Source: Candidatus Obscuribacterales bacterium
GTDB taxonomy: Bacteria > Cyanobacteriota > Vampirovibrionia > Obscuribacterales > Obscuribacteraceae
Direction of reading: 5' to 3'
Length of the DNA stretch: 39,443 nt
Assembly (NCBI GenBank): GCA_019747875.1
Contig: JAIEQI010000218.1
Coordinates: 1-39,443, forward strand
The position numbers and the translations under genes are program-made. Shown piece by piece: positions 7,930-16,658 of this stretch. Under the pieces are notes generated by a model. The model had not been told where the DNA came from. It saw nothing but the letters and a program-made list of their open reading frames with translations, and did not search any database. How positions within the stretch are numbered: the stretch's first letter is position 1; each line of letters opens with the position of its first letter.

Positions 7930-9567
7930 CTAGCGACGCTTGCTCTTGAATGCGGAGTCTTTCTTAGATGACGAAAGTTGTTCACCTGCGCTGGTCGAGA
8001 GATCGATCGATTTGTGTCTGGAGTTGTTACCGATTTCTCTTTGAGCAGCATCACCCGCTCCTGTCTGGCGACGAGATTCTGGTGCCTCCTGACTTGTTGT
8101 TGGAGATTGCTTCAAACGCGGCTGCTCATCAACAGCGTGGTTGGGCTTGAGACCACCGTTTCCAACCTTTCCAGCTCCAGGATCCTGTGCTCTATCGTGA
8201 TTGTTGCTTTGTCCTTGCTCTTGAGCTTCAGATTGAGAAGCGACATTATTTCCCATCGTTGCGATAGCACGCTTGTTAGCGGACTCTCTTTCGTTTCCCT
8301 GATCTTGTGGCTGGTTGCCATTTTGAGAGCTGGGATCCGCATCATCATTGATCGTTTCCTGCCCGCTCATTGTTTGATTCGCAGCGTCTTTAGAAAGATC
8401 ACTCAAGTTGTTTCCGCGCTCAGTGTTTGGAGATTGCGGCTCAGAACGATCATTTTGCCCTTCGGGCGACTTCACATCATCCTCTTCGATTTCTTCTTGT
8501 GCGCTCATCGTCTGATTAGCGGCGTCTTTGGATAGATCACTCAAGTTGTTTCCACGCTCGGAATTTGGTGATTGAGGGTCTGAATTCGATTCTGGTGAAT
8601 TGGAATCATCATCATCGTCTGCTACTTCTTCCTGAGCACTCATCATTTGATTTGCTGAATCATTGTTTTGATTTGACTGCTGTCCTTCTGGCTTTTCATT
8701 TGTTCTATTAGCATCACCCATGGACTGCCCATTCGGCGCTTGTTCGCCACCGGACTTTAGGGCTTCCTGCCCAGCTTGATTCCTTTCTTGTTCATTAGTC
8801 TGGCTACCAGACCCATCATTTACGTTCGGTGCGTCACTAGCATTTGGTGATGACATAGAACGGGTTGCATCAGATGATGAGGCTTGGTGTGCAGCCTCAT
8901 GAGTGCTGGTGGCATCTGTACCAGGTCCTTTGTTAGCATCACTGACTGACGAACTAGAGTCAGGTTGCTGAGGTCCACCTTCATTGGATTGTTTAGGCGA
9001 ATCGCTTTTCTCAGAAGCGGACTTTTCCTCGGCTTTGCTACTGGTGGTTTCCTTGCTTGAATTATTGGCTTCCGGAGACTGCTGACTTGTTGTTGCTGAG
9101 TCTGATGGTTGTGAGGTGCTGGCATCTCCTGGTTTTTCACCATTCGGTGATTCAGGTTTTTGAGATGTGGTGGCATCACCTGGCTTCTGAGCATTCTGTG
9201 CTTCGCCACTTTGCGATGGGGTGGCATCTCCTGGCTTTTGACCATTCTGTGCTTCGCCGCTTTGTGGCGCGGTCGCATCACCTGGTTTTTGAGCATTCGG
9301 TGCTTCGTTGCTTTGCGACGAGTTTGCGTCAGCTCCGGCTTGCTTTCCATCAGCGCCAGCGCCGGTACCACCTTGTTGAGACTTGGAATTGTCTGTTAAT
9401 TCCAAATTCCCAAAATCACTCGGCACGCCCCCTTTGGAGGACTGCATATCACTAATTCGTTCATTTGAACTTGGGTCGTTATTGGCCTCAGATCTCAGAG
9501 ATTCTGATTGCCCGCCCTTATCACCAGATTCCTGTACAAAATCGTTCGAATCTTTTTCACCAGCCAT
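7930..9567 (-). CDS. low-complexity disordered protein, paralogue 1
   Basis: This 545-residue protein is rich in Ser, Asn, Gln, Asp, Glu and Gly, and has no signal peptide, membrane span or recognisable domain. Residues 1-60 (NDFVQESGD, then SLRSEANNDPSSNERI, GGVP and FGNLELTDN) are shared with the next gene upstream, as are a DPGAGK-GN motif near residue 465 and a basic C-terminus (KSKRR). Between these lie four 17-residue repeats of the form EAQNAQKPGDATxSQSG (residues 88-155) and about two and a half 46-residue units (residues 305-410, ANQTMSAQEE ... ERGNNLSDLSKD). The conserved ends with a freely varying middle suggest the ends carry the function. The ATG follows GGGAG with good spacing. 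Transcription starts at its own strong promoter. Function unknown; a secreted or matrix role is speculation. Confidence 0.75.
   Translation of the reverse strand: MAGEKDSNDFVQESGDKGGQSESLRSEANNDPSSNERISDMQSSKGGVPSDFGNLELTDNSKSQQGGTGAGADGKQAGADANSSQSNEAPNAQKPGDATAPQSGEAQNGQKPGDATPSQSGEAQNAQKPGDATTSQKPESPNGEKPGDASTSQPSDSATTSQQSPEANNSSKETTSSKAEEKSASEKSDSPKQSNEGGPQQPDSSSSVSDANKGPGTDATSTHEAAHQASSSDATRSMSSPNASDAPNVNDGSGSQTNEQERNQAGQEALKSGGEQAPNGQSMGDANRTNEKPEGQQSNQNNDSANQMMSAQEEVADDDDDSNSPESNSDPQSPNSERGNNLSDLSKDAANQTMSAQEEIEEDDVKSPEGQNDRSEPQSPNTERGNNLSDLSKDAANQTMSGQETINDDADPSSQNGNQPQDQGNERESANKRAIATMGNNVASQSEAQEQGQSNNHDRAQDPGAGKVGNGGLKPNHAVDEQPRLKQSPTTSQEAPESRRQTGAGDAAQREIGNNSRHKSIDLSTSAGEQLSSSKKDSAFKSKRR
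9103..9306 (-). repeat. four 51-bp in-frame tandem repeats
   Basis: The region encodes four successive 17-residue units with core KPGDAT/S. DNA copies have diverged at third positions and in the variable residues, so the array is not brand new. Confidence 0.75.
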
Positions 9568-9758
9568 CTACGTTCTCCCAGCCCATAGTAAAACGTTGCT
9601 TGTCTTGGCTAGCAAGCAAATTAGAGACGCACAGATGAGACCCTGATCCCATCGAACTCTCATTTATAAATTGAATAGTAATTTGCCGAACAACCATACG
9701 GCGCAAAATGCACCGCAGCCCAGAACATAACTATAAGACGGGGCCATTACGTTGTCAA
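9568..9758 (-). promoter_or_regulatory. sigma70 promoter and conserved leader of paralogue 1
   Basis: On the minus strand TTGACA (9758-9753), a 17-bp spacer and TATAGT (9735-9730) form a near-consensus promoter, predicting a start near 9723 and a leader of about 155 nt. The leader contains a TTGCTTG/CAAGCAA stem-loop at 9596-9619, and GGGAG before the ATG. Promoter, the first 45 or so transcribed bases, stem-loop and SD are all nearly identical to those of paralogue 2 at 11058-11246. Confidence 0.8.
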
Positions 9759-10076
9759 GAGAATATTTGAGACTTGCTTTATCTAACTTACCTGCAGCAC
9801 TTCCTACACTACTCTGATGGGCAGTTTTCGAAAGCATTGGTTCGTTGGTACTACGCAAGTATGTGTAGTTCGGATCAATTGAAGTCAAAAAATTTGCATG
9901 CACACAGTGCAAGAAAAATGCTGAAGATGAAACCTTTAATTCTCTAGGTACCATAAACACTTACAATGATCCGAAGCTTCGTAAATGCGCCACCGGACCG
10001 TAATGAATTTGCAGAAATACAAGAAGCTAATCTGCAAATTCTGAGAAAGTAATGCAAAATTCGAATGGTAAAGAGA
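9759..10076. other. intergenic, 318 bp
   Basis: The gap between the stop of paralogue 2 and the promoter of paralogue 1. I see no gene, terminator-like stem or repeat unit in it. If paralogue 2 is not terminated here, its transcript would read into paralogue 1. Confidence 0.5.
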
Positions 10077-11057
10077 TTATCTTCGCTTTTTGTTGGTTAG
10101 TTCCTGCTTACTGCTCATAGAGTTCTGAGCGGCATCCTTACCAGAATTCCTCGATGAATCATTTGATTTTGCGCCTGCTTCAGTGGATCCAGTTGGTTTG
10201 ACTGCGCTTTGCGTTTGCATTTGTTTGTGCTCTGACGGTGCTCCATTGGGGTTTCCAATTTTTCCAGCTCCGGGGTCAGGATTTTTTTCGAAAGTATCAT
10301 TCTGACCTTGTTCTTGCTGATCACCTTGGTGACCCCTATTATGCTGCCACCCGTGTCTGCCGTCCGCCCCAGACATGTTTGAAGACGGGGTCATTTGGTC
10401 ACCGAAGTTTTTGTGAGATCCTTCAACGCTCTGGCTTGGCTTACTGGTATCATCACTTCCAGACATTCCAGCTTGTGAATCTGTACTTGCATCACTAGAA
10501 GGTGGCTTTGTATCAAGGTTATGATTTACACTACCAGAGTTCTGGTTGTCTGAGCCGACACTTCTAGGTGCCCCTCCATCACCAGGTTTAGATTCGCGTG
10601 GTGAAGAAGGACTCGGTTCGCCAGCATCTCCCGGTTTGTTCGATGATTCGGGCGATTTCCCATCAGAGCTTTTTTCACTATTCGATGTGTTACTGTCAGA
10701 CTTTTCACTTGATGTTTCTTTGCTTGATTCAGAATTTGCATCTGTAGAGCTTTGATTACTTGCGGAATCACTCTGCTTTTGATTGTTTGCTGATTCTTTG
10801 TTCGAATCGCCCGCAGTGGACTTCCCATCTTGAGCTTGGTCGTTTGAACCAGCGCCACCTGATTTTGAATTACCATTGTCAGTGATTTCTAGATTGCCAA
10901 ACTCACCAGGCACTCCACCTTTTGCAGACTGCATGTCGTTGATCCGTTCGTTCGAACTTGGATCGTTGTTTGCTTCAGATCTAAGTGAGTCGACTCCTGC
11001 GCCCTGGTCGCCGGATTCCCGTACAAAATCATTCGAATCATTCTCTTCACCAGCCAT
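10077..11057 (-). CDS. low-complexity disordered protein, paralogue 2
   Basis: This 326-residue protein is paralogous to the 545-residue neighbour. The N-terminal 60 residues align almost without gaps (NDFVRESGD, SLRSEANNDPSSNERIND, GGVP, FGNLEITDN), as do the DPGAGK-GN motif near residue 260 and the basic tail (NKKRR). The middle is Ser/Asn/Asp/Lys-rich and lacks the 17- and 46-residue arrays of the neighbour, which accounts for the length difference. There is a His/Gly/Gln patch near residues 232-250. No signal peptide, span or known domain is seen. The start (MAGEEND) follows GGGAG and has the same leader as paralogue 1. The pair is a tandem gene duplication that included the promoter. Function unknown. 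Confidence 0.75.
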   Translation of the reverse strand: MAGEENDSNDFVRESGDQGAGVDSLRSEANNDPSSNERINDMQSAKGGVPGEFGNLEITDNGNSKSGGAGSNDQAQDGKSTAGDSNKESANNQKQSDSASNQSSTDANSESSKETSSEKSDSNTSNSEKSSDGKSPESSNKPGDAGEPSPSSPRESKPGDGGAPRSVGSDNQNSGSVNHNLDTKPPSSDASTDSQAGMSGSDDTSKPSQSVEGSHKNFGDQMTPSSNMSGADGRHGWQHNRGHQGDQQEQGQNDTFEKNPDPGAGKIGNPNGAPSEHKQMQTQSAVKPTGSTEAGAKSNDSSRNSGKDAAQNSMSSKQELTNKKRR

Positions 11058-11246
11058 TTACGTTCTCCCAAGCACAGTAAAACGTTGCTTGTCTTGGCCA
11101 GCAAGCAAATAGGAGACGCCAAAACGAGACCCTACTCTCATCGACTTCTCTTTCAATTAAAATACTAAATTTGCCGAACAACCATGCAGCGCAAAATGCA
11201 CCGCAGCCCAGAACTTCACTATAAGACTGGGCCATTACATTGTCAA
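11058..11246 (-). promoter_or_regulatory. sigma70 promoter and conserved leader of paralogue 2
   Basis: TTGACA (11246-11241), a 17-bp spacer and TATAGT (11223-11218) on the minus strand, predicting a start near 11211. The leader has the TTGCTTG/CAAGCAA stem-loop at 11085-11108 and GGGAG before the ATG, as in paralogue 1. The only changes in the stem-loop are in the loop. Confidence 0.8.
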
Positions 11247-11334
11247 GAACAATTTTCGACTCTAAGTTTCGTTCGCACTAAATTACGTCGCACAGCTGTC
11301 TTTACTTAGTTGGAGTTGTATCTATGGAGTTGAG

Positions 11335-12537
11335 TTACAGATCTTGATCGTTGTCGAGGTTTTTCATACAAGAAGATTCCGGAAGATCCTTGAAAAACAT
11401 CACAACGTTGTCTACCAGCCTATCCATAAACACGTAATCCTGAGCTCCGATAAAACGCATTGCACGCCCGCCGAAACCTCGCTTGAACCGGGAGAAACGA
11501 GCATAGGCATGACCGGGCACCGCAAATTGATCAAATCCATAAAAATCGTAGGAAGTACATCCGGCAGCTTTTGCCTCAGTCATTGCTTTCCACTGCAAGG
11601 CATAACCTGGCATCAAATTGCGCTTGAGATTGCTGATACCACCGTATAAGTACGTAGCTCTCTGTCCTTCAGTTACCAACAGAAGAGCACCCAGCAAGCA
11701 ACCATCGTGCTCTGCGATAAACAAACGCAAGATCTGGTCTTCCGAATTTCCCAGTTCAGCAAGAAGCGTTTCAAAAAAAGAGCGCGGCTCTAAATAGAAA
11801 TCGTCACGATCGCTTGCTTCCTCTAACATGGAATACAGAATATCCAGAGGAGGCTTTTCATTTGGATCATGCAAAGCGTCCAGTTGGAGTTCTCGGACCT
11901 GGACGCCTTTCCTTTGCGAAAGCGAAATGTTGTAACGGCACTTAGCTTTCATCTGAGCCAGAATTGCAGCAGGTTCAGGTGTAAGATCCAATAACAAAGT
12001 TTCAGCAGGCACCAGATTACAGGGTCCAGCCCCGAATTCGCTAAGCAATCTAGGCACAGGATGCTCAATCCGCGGCTCTATTCGCAGAGAAACAATATTC
12101 AGCTCAGCAGCGATTTTTTCAGCAGCCTCCAAAATCAATCGCAAGCATGCACGTGCCAACTGAGCATCCTGCCACGGGAGCACAGGTCCATAGGGTGCCA
12201 CCATGATGCTTGGCTTTTTCGGATCGTATCCTGCATAGACAAGCGTACCAGCAACTATTTCATCATTCTGCTTCACCAGTATAATTCTTGCAATCTGCCC
12301 CATTTTGGATTTAAAGCGGGCCCAACTCAATCGTTGCATAAAACCTGAGGCAGGATTTCTGCTGACTAAATCCTCCCATGACTGAACCGTTTCAGCATCT
12401 AAGCAATCCGGTGAAAGCTGCTGAACGATTAGATTCAGCGGATCGTCGGCTTTATCGAAACATGGATGCCAGTGCCCCGATTTGTCCGAAGATGCGTTAG
12501 CGCAAATCTCTTTTTCTGAAGAGCTCAACGATTGCAT
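11335..12537 (-). CDS. FemAB/FemX-family aminoacyltransferase
   Basis: FemABX enzymes use aminoacyl-tRNA to add amino acids to the lipid-linked peptidoglycan stem peptide, building the cross-bridge on the inner face of the membrane. This 400-residue protein has the tandem GNAT architecture: an N-terminal half with GFMQRLSWARFKSKMG and VAPYGPVLPW, the central MKAKCRYNISLSQRKGV that matches the family's K-x-R-Y-N-I-x-x-A/S-x-R-K-G motif, and a C-terminal half with YLYGGISNLKRNLMPGYALQ, YDFYGF and ARFSRFKRGFGG, close to the canonical G-x-x-x-F-K-x-G-F-G. The ATG follows AGAGGA. It lies 12 bp downstream of the 941-residue fusion gene and probably is cotranscribed with it. The amino acid used cannot be told. 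Confidence 0.88.
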   Translation of the reverse strand: MQSLSSSEKEICANASSDKSGHWHPCFDKADDPLNLIVQQLSPDCLDAETVQSWEDLVSRNPASGFMQRLSWARFKSKMGQIARIILVKQNDEIVAGTLVYAGYDPKKPSIMVAPYGPVLPWQDAQLARACLRLILEAAEKIAAELNIVSLRIEPRIEHPVPRLLSEFGAGPCNLVPAETLLLDLTPEPAAILAQMKAKCRYNISLSQRKGVQVRELQLDALHDPNEKPPLDILYSMLEEASDRDDFYLEPRSFFETLLAELGNSEDQILRLFIAEHDGCLLGALLLVTEGQRATYLYGGISNLKRNLMPGYALQWKAMTEAKAAGCTSYDFYGFDQFAVPGHAYARFSRFKRGFGGRAMRFIGAQDYVFMDRLVDNVVMFFKDLPESSCMKNLDNDQDL

Positions 12538-12549
12538 AGTATCCTCTAG

Positions 12550-15375
12550 TTATGACTGAAAGGTTTCAAGCACTTTGTTTGCAGCTGCAGTCTCCTGCGG
12601 CAAAGCATTCATTTGCTTTTGAAGCATATCCATTCGACGCTGAGCGCGTGTAATCATCATCCGGGTTCTGCGAACTGCAGCTTGCCGAGGAATCTGAGTG
12701 GCTCCAAACTGGACCGGCTGCTGCGGATCCGCATTCGGATCGGATGTATACTGCGCGAGATCAGACTGCAACTGTTGCAATCGCTGACCAGTTTCTTGTT
12801 GTTCTTGATTGAGGCTGTCTTGCTCTTTCGAAGAATCAGCGACCAATGATTGCAGATAGGTTTGAACGACCGCCTTAAACTGAGCAGGATACGGCATCCG
12901 CAATGGTGTCACACCCATGTCGCTATACCAGTTCCGTCCATTCATATAAGCAAGTGAGCCGTCATCACGCCTGATGATCACAAAACGTCCGTCCGGTGAC
13001 ATCCAGGTCGATGCAAATATTTCCATCGCTCCTGGCACGGGGGCACCACCACCGGTCGGCTGCTGATCCGGTGCCGGTGGCAACATAGACATTGCTTTAT
13101 TCAAGCGATCAACAGCCGCTTGAATGTTTTGTGTTTCCGCCTGATCATCGCTCTGATTCTGGAAACCTGCATTCTGCGACCAATTCATAGTCGACTGGCG
13201 TGATTGCCCGGCAGATTGCAAGCCTTGCATTTGTCGCTTCAACTCGCGGTTAAGATTGAACAATAAGGCGGGATCATTTGCCAGTGACATGATTGGCTTG
13301 CCAGATGCCTGATCCATCACTACCGTTCCTTGCTGCGAAACTAGCATATAGGCCTTGTCGTTCAGATTAATAGCGATTTGTCCGTTCGGAAGAATATCCG
13401 TATCTGGTCCCAAACGGTAATCAGCGGTAGATGGATTTGACGATGCATCATCTGCATCGGCAGTTTGATCGTCGCCGTCTCCACCTCCATTATTCGGACC
13501 TCCACCATCCGGACCACCGCTGTAATTGCCGCTGGGTCCGTTATTAGGTCCGGGTCCGTTGTTCGGTCCATAGTTTCCATTTGGACCGTTGTTGTAGTTA
13601 TTTCCGTAACTGTAGTTTTGGTAGTTGCCCTGCTGATTGTAGGATCGAGCAGGGTATGTGTTGCCTTCTTCGTCAACGGCCTGTCCGCTATTGTTGGAGT
13701 TGAGGTTCACGTTCAAATAGCCGCCACCACCGGCATAAACGGGAAGCGACCAGCCCCAGCCGCCTCCCCAGCCGCCCCAACCGCCCCATCCCCATGAGTG
13801 CCATGGACGAGCCCAGCCGTAGCGACCCCAATTGTGTCCCCAAGCGCCAAAATGCGACCAGTGATTGAAGTGTGAATAATGGTCTCCCCAACCGTGATTG
13901 AAGCCGTCGTGCCGACCGAACCCGCGATCGCCACGATCGCCACGGTCGCCTCGATCTCCGCGACCGCCATCTCCGCGACCACCATCTCCGCGACCGCCGT
14001 GATCGCCATGATCGCCGCCACCGCCATGCTCACCTTTACCGTATGCAGCATCAGGATGCGTCAGATTCCCTATAATCACAACCAGCGTTACCACTGTCAT
14101 GACACGCATTCCGAGCTTGAACAGGTCTCGATAATCGCCAACCCAATCAAGAAGTTTATCCTGCAACAGTCGCAATTCGGCCACCACCAGCGATGGCAGC
14201 TCGGAAGCACGCTTGAGCAGCTTCTCGACCATTTCGTGCAAGTCGATTGATTCGAGGAATCGGAGGGGATTTTTGACGAAATCCTGGATCATTTCACGCG
14301 TTTGGTGGCGTCTCAATGAAGGCACCAGTGAAACTACACGCGAGAAAAGCTCCTCACTTTCGAATTCAACGTCATCGATGGACCCATACTCTGGTCCAGC
14401 TAGTTGCTCGCGAATCTCAGGGGGAAGAATGCGCGCACAATCATCAGGATCTGGCACAAACAGATCCGCATGGCGCAGTTCCAATGAGTTCATTCCTGCA
14501 TCAGAAATAGCACTAATCTCGAGACTATTGAAGAAGTAATGCATAAGGATGTCGCTTCCTGCCCTGAAAGGCAAGGAATACTTGCGCGGTCCAATGAACT
14601 CCTCAGGAAACAGAAAGAGTTGTTTCAGCTGCTCAGTCCCCTTGAGAAACTTGAACTGCTTCCAATCTACGTTGAGTTCGCTCTGGTTGACATCGATTTC
14701 ATAGGCTGACAATTCCTTTTTGGCAGCCAGCAAAAATCCCCAATCGCGCCCATACCCCTGCGACTGGAAGGATGGCAGAAGTACGTGGAACGGATAGGGT
14801 TTCAGCCCCGAGTAAAGCATACTGTTGAAGATTGACCAAAATGCTTCGGGGGTGAATAAACTAGAGACCGCATTAGCAGCTATAACGCCATTTTCTGAAA
14901 GAATCTCGTATAAAAATGCGTACCAGTCGGTGCTGTGAAACTTTGCCTCACCCGAGTTTTGAGCAACTGTCAAATCGCTGATGATGATGTCATACTGAAC
15001 TCCGGCTCTGGCTGAGGCTTGAACGTATTCCCAAGCATCCTCACAGACAACCTTCACGCGTGGATCAGCCAGGCTGTTCTTGTTCAAATCAGGGAATTCG
15101 TTGGCTGCCAGTTTCAAAATGTAGGGATCATAATCGACCAGTTCAATCGAATCGATTTCACCAAACTTGAGCAATTCGCGAGCGCTCAAGCCATCACCGC
15201 CCCCAATAATCAGCGCCTTTAGTTTCTGTGTCTTATTTCTCTTCGTGGCAACGATTACAGCAGGCGTTACAAGCGCCTCGTGATAGATATGTTCATCGCG
15301 ACTGTCGAATTGCAGGTCACCATCAATGAATAATGAAACCGAGCCATCAGCTTTGCGTTCGAGAGAAACGACCAT
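12550..15375 (-). CDS. spermidine-synthase-like domain fused to membrane span and Gly/His/RGD-rich region
   Basis: This 941-residue protein is a fusion. Residues 1-225 have the spermidine synthase fold: DEHIYHEALVTPA, ALIIGGGDGLSARELLK (SAM/dcSAM loop 58-62), the acidic ELVDYDP and YDIIISDLTVAQ. The usual YDVIIxDSTDP gatekeeping loop is altered, so polyamine synthesis is doubtful and another transferase activity is possible. Residues 226-415 are helical and unknown. Residues 421-437 form a span (MRVMTVVTLVVIIGNL). Then come RGD/GGRGD/HGDHG repeats (445-490), a Trp/His/Gly-rich stretch to about 560, an Asn/Gly/Pro stretch to about 640, and a C-terminal region with a coiled coil (about 870-935). 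CGGAGGTC lies 5 bases before the ATG. It precedes the FemAB-type gene by 12 bp. Confidence 0.8.
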   Translation of the reverse strand: MVVSLERKADGSVSLFIDGDLQFDSRDEHIYHEALVTPAVIVATKRNKTQKLKALIIGGGDGLSARELLKFGEIDSIELVDYDPYILKLAANEFPDLNKNSLADPRVKVVCEDAWEYVQASARAGVQYDIIISDLTVAQNSGEAKFHSTDWYAFLYEILSENGVIAANAVSSLFTPEAFWSIFNSMLYSGLKPYPFHVLLPSFQSQGYGRDWGFLLAAKKELSAYEIDVNQSELNVDWKQFKFLKGTEQLKQLFLFPEEFIGPRKYSLPFRAGSDILMHYFFNSLEISAISDAGMNSLELRHADLFVPDPDDCARILPPEIREQLAGPEYGSIDDVEFESEELFSRVVSLVPSLRRHQTREMIQDFVKNPLRFLESIDLHEMVEKLLKRASELPSLVVAELRLLQDKLLDWVGDYRDLFKLGMRVMTVVTLVVIIGNLTHPDAAYGKGEHGGGGDHGDHGGRGDGGRGDGGRGDRGDRGDRGDRGFGRHDGFNHGWGDHYSHFNHWSHFGAWGHNWGRYGWARPWHSWGWGGWGGWGGGWGWSLPVYAGGGGYLNVNLNSNNSGQAVDEEGNTYPARSYNQQGNYQNYSYGNNYNNGPNGNYGPNNGPGPNNGPSGNYSGGPDGGGPNNGGGDGDDQTADADDASSNPSTADYRLGPDTDILPNGQIAINLNDKAYMLVSQQGTVVMDQASGKPIMSLANDPALLFNLNRELKRQMQGLQSAGQSRQSTMNWSQNAGFQNQSDDQAETQNIQAAVDRLNKAMSMLPPAPDQQPTGGGAPVPGAMEIFASTWMSPDGRFVIIRRDDGSLAYMNGRNWYSDMGVTPLRMPYPAQFKAVVQTYLQSLVADSSKEQDSLNQEQQETGQRLQQLQSDLAQYTSDPNADPQQPVQFGATQIPRQAAVRRTRMMITRAQRRMDMLQKQMNALPQETAAANKVLETFQS
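13916..14033 (-). repeat. RGD-type simple repeat in coding sequence
   Basis: Degenerate 9-bp units encode successive R-G-D, G-G-R-G-D and H-G-D-H-G. Such arrays expand by slippage. The RGD text could mimic an integrin ligand, but here it is more simply explained as a low-complexity hydrophilic linker just outside the membrane span. Confidence 0.7.
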
Positions 15376-15507
15376 AAGACCTCCGAGAAATGGATGCTGC
15401 TGGCAATTTTACTCCTCCTTGGCATGAAATCGGGCAAGTCCGTGCCCAAGATCGGCACCGTCAGCGCTGCAAAGAAGTATTTTTTATCTCTGCAATCACG
15501 GCGGAGA

Positions 15508-16137
15508 TTAGCGCCAATCGATCCGGTATTTAAGACAGTTGCGAACCGAGCTTTGAATAATTGGCAGTTCTAGCTTGCTGGTCATTACTTTCCAGAGATA
15601 TTTACGGGATTTCTGTGAGAGCCCGCGCCCAATTCCGTTCACTCTCAGGACTGAAAGAACCTCATCACGCCACAATAGCTGCACGAGGGCATTTGCATCC
15701 ACGTCAAAATTCTGGCGTGCCGGCCAAATTTCGTTCAGGACGACACCATCGGCTGTCGATCTGGCTGCGATTAGTCCCCAAAATGGAGGTACGATTTTTA
15801 CAGCATGGACAACATGCTTCTCATCGGCAACAAGAGTGATGCGATCAAAAATTTTGTTGTAATACTTCTGCTGTCTGGGCAGGCGGTCGAGATTGTCTGC
15901 AGCGCTTTTGATTTCATAACCGTGTAACTGCCCGTTTATCGCGCTAACATCCACACGTACCTTGCCTCCCAGAATGCAAAACTCTTCAACAACTCTCGTG
16001 CTGGGATCCTGCATGCAAAGGCGCGCAAGTTCCGATTGGTATAAAGCAGCTTTGATCTGAGCTTCGTTCAAGTGGATCCCAAAAGATATGCAGTCAGGGT
16101 AACGACAGATAAAATGTGATACTAAAAGCGGTGGCAA
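15508..16137 (-). CDS. sce7726-type PD-(D/E)XK nuclease-like protein
   Basis: The protein resembles the sce7726 family of uncharacterised PD-(D/E)XK-like proteins. The core is seen at residues 47-80: TRVVEEFCILGGKVRVDVSA, an Asp, then HGYEIKSAADNLDRLPRQ, giving the D-x(n)-E-x-K catalytic layout. It is followed by YYNKIFDRITLVADEKHV and IVPPFWGLI, the family's typical continuation. A nuclease or nucleic-acid-related activity is inferred from the fold. The start is uncertain. The longest frame begins with TTG at 16137 (209 residues); a TTG at residue 23 (LNEAQIKAAL) would match the usual short N-terminus of the family better. It is 132 bp upstream of the fusion gene on the same strand, and its role there is unclear. 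Confidence 0.7.
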   Translation of the reverse strand: MPPLLVSHFICRYPDCISFGIHLNEAQIKAALYQSELARLCMQDPSTRVVEEFCILGGKVRVDVSAINGQLHGYEIKSAADNLDRLPRQQKYYNKIFDRITLVADEKHVVHAVKIVPPFWGLIAARSTADGVVLNEIWPARQNFDVDANALVQLLWRDEVLSVLRVNGIGRGLSQKSRKYLWKVMTSKLELPIIQSSVRNCLKYRIDWR

Positions 16138-16658
16138 CCATATTCTAACGTAGAGACGCTAATTGGTTAAGTGGTTTGGGGTGCCCAGGTTGAGGTGAAA
16201 GAAGTTACACATCGATGATAGTCGTCAGCGCGAAAAGTTAGCTCCCAAAAGCCCTGGTACGCAAAGGTTTAGACGAGAACCTTTTCTGGGGAGGCAGTGG
16301 TTGTCAGTGTCCAAAATGTTTCACCTAAACCGGGCGCGCTCATAACCGCGTGAGCGAAGACAGGTCGACTTCGATCAGCCCCAAATTTATTAAATCTGCG
16401 ACGCCAGCGTTAAAGTTGCGAGTTACCCGGCTTAGCGCCCGCCAAATCAATGTTTCAGGGATTCCAAAGCCAACCAATGCCAGAGACTCCTATCACAGCA
16501 GCCAGAGCATGTGATAACAAGCATTTCGGGAGAAATATAAGCAAAAGTGCGTATTGCCAAGAGGTGGCATTTCAGTTAATTTGTTGTCTACGCCTCAGGA
16601 GGGCGCAGGGGACTGGATAGTTCACTGGGACTTCATCCCAGTTAGAGGGGCTTACTAA
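16138..16658. other. intergenic, 521 bp, with stem-loops
   Basis: No gene is seen. A CGCTCA/TGAGCG stem with 8-base loop lies at 16337-16356. ACTGGGA (16624-16630) and TCCCAGT (16636-16642) form a 7-bp stem with a 5-base loop that ends two bases before the GAGGGG SD (16645-16650) of the next gene, where it could affect mRNA stability or initiation. The divergent promoters of both flanking genes must lie here, but I cannot point to consensus boxes. Confidence 0.5.

Noticed and set aside
9664..9747. 27-residue hydrophobic open frame (MAPSYS...) upstream of paralogue 1, with a similar frame before paralogue 2
   Set aside because: Its ATG lies between the -35 and -10 of the promoter, so it is not on that transcript. 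Differences between the two copies are mostly amino-acid changing. Conservation is better explained by the promoter and 5' leader.
13916..14033. RGD array as a host-integrin ligand
   Set aside because: The array is a simple-sequence expansion within a generally Gly/Asp/Arg/His-rich stretch. Nothing else in the window points to a host.
16138..16658. RNA gene in the 521-bp gap
   Set aside because: Only short isolated stem-loops are visible. No tRNA-like arms or known RNA motifs were found by eye.
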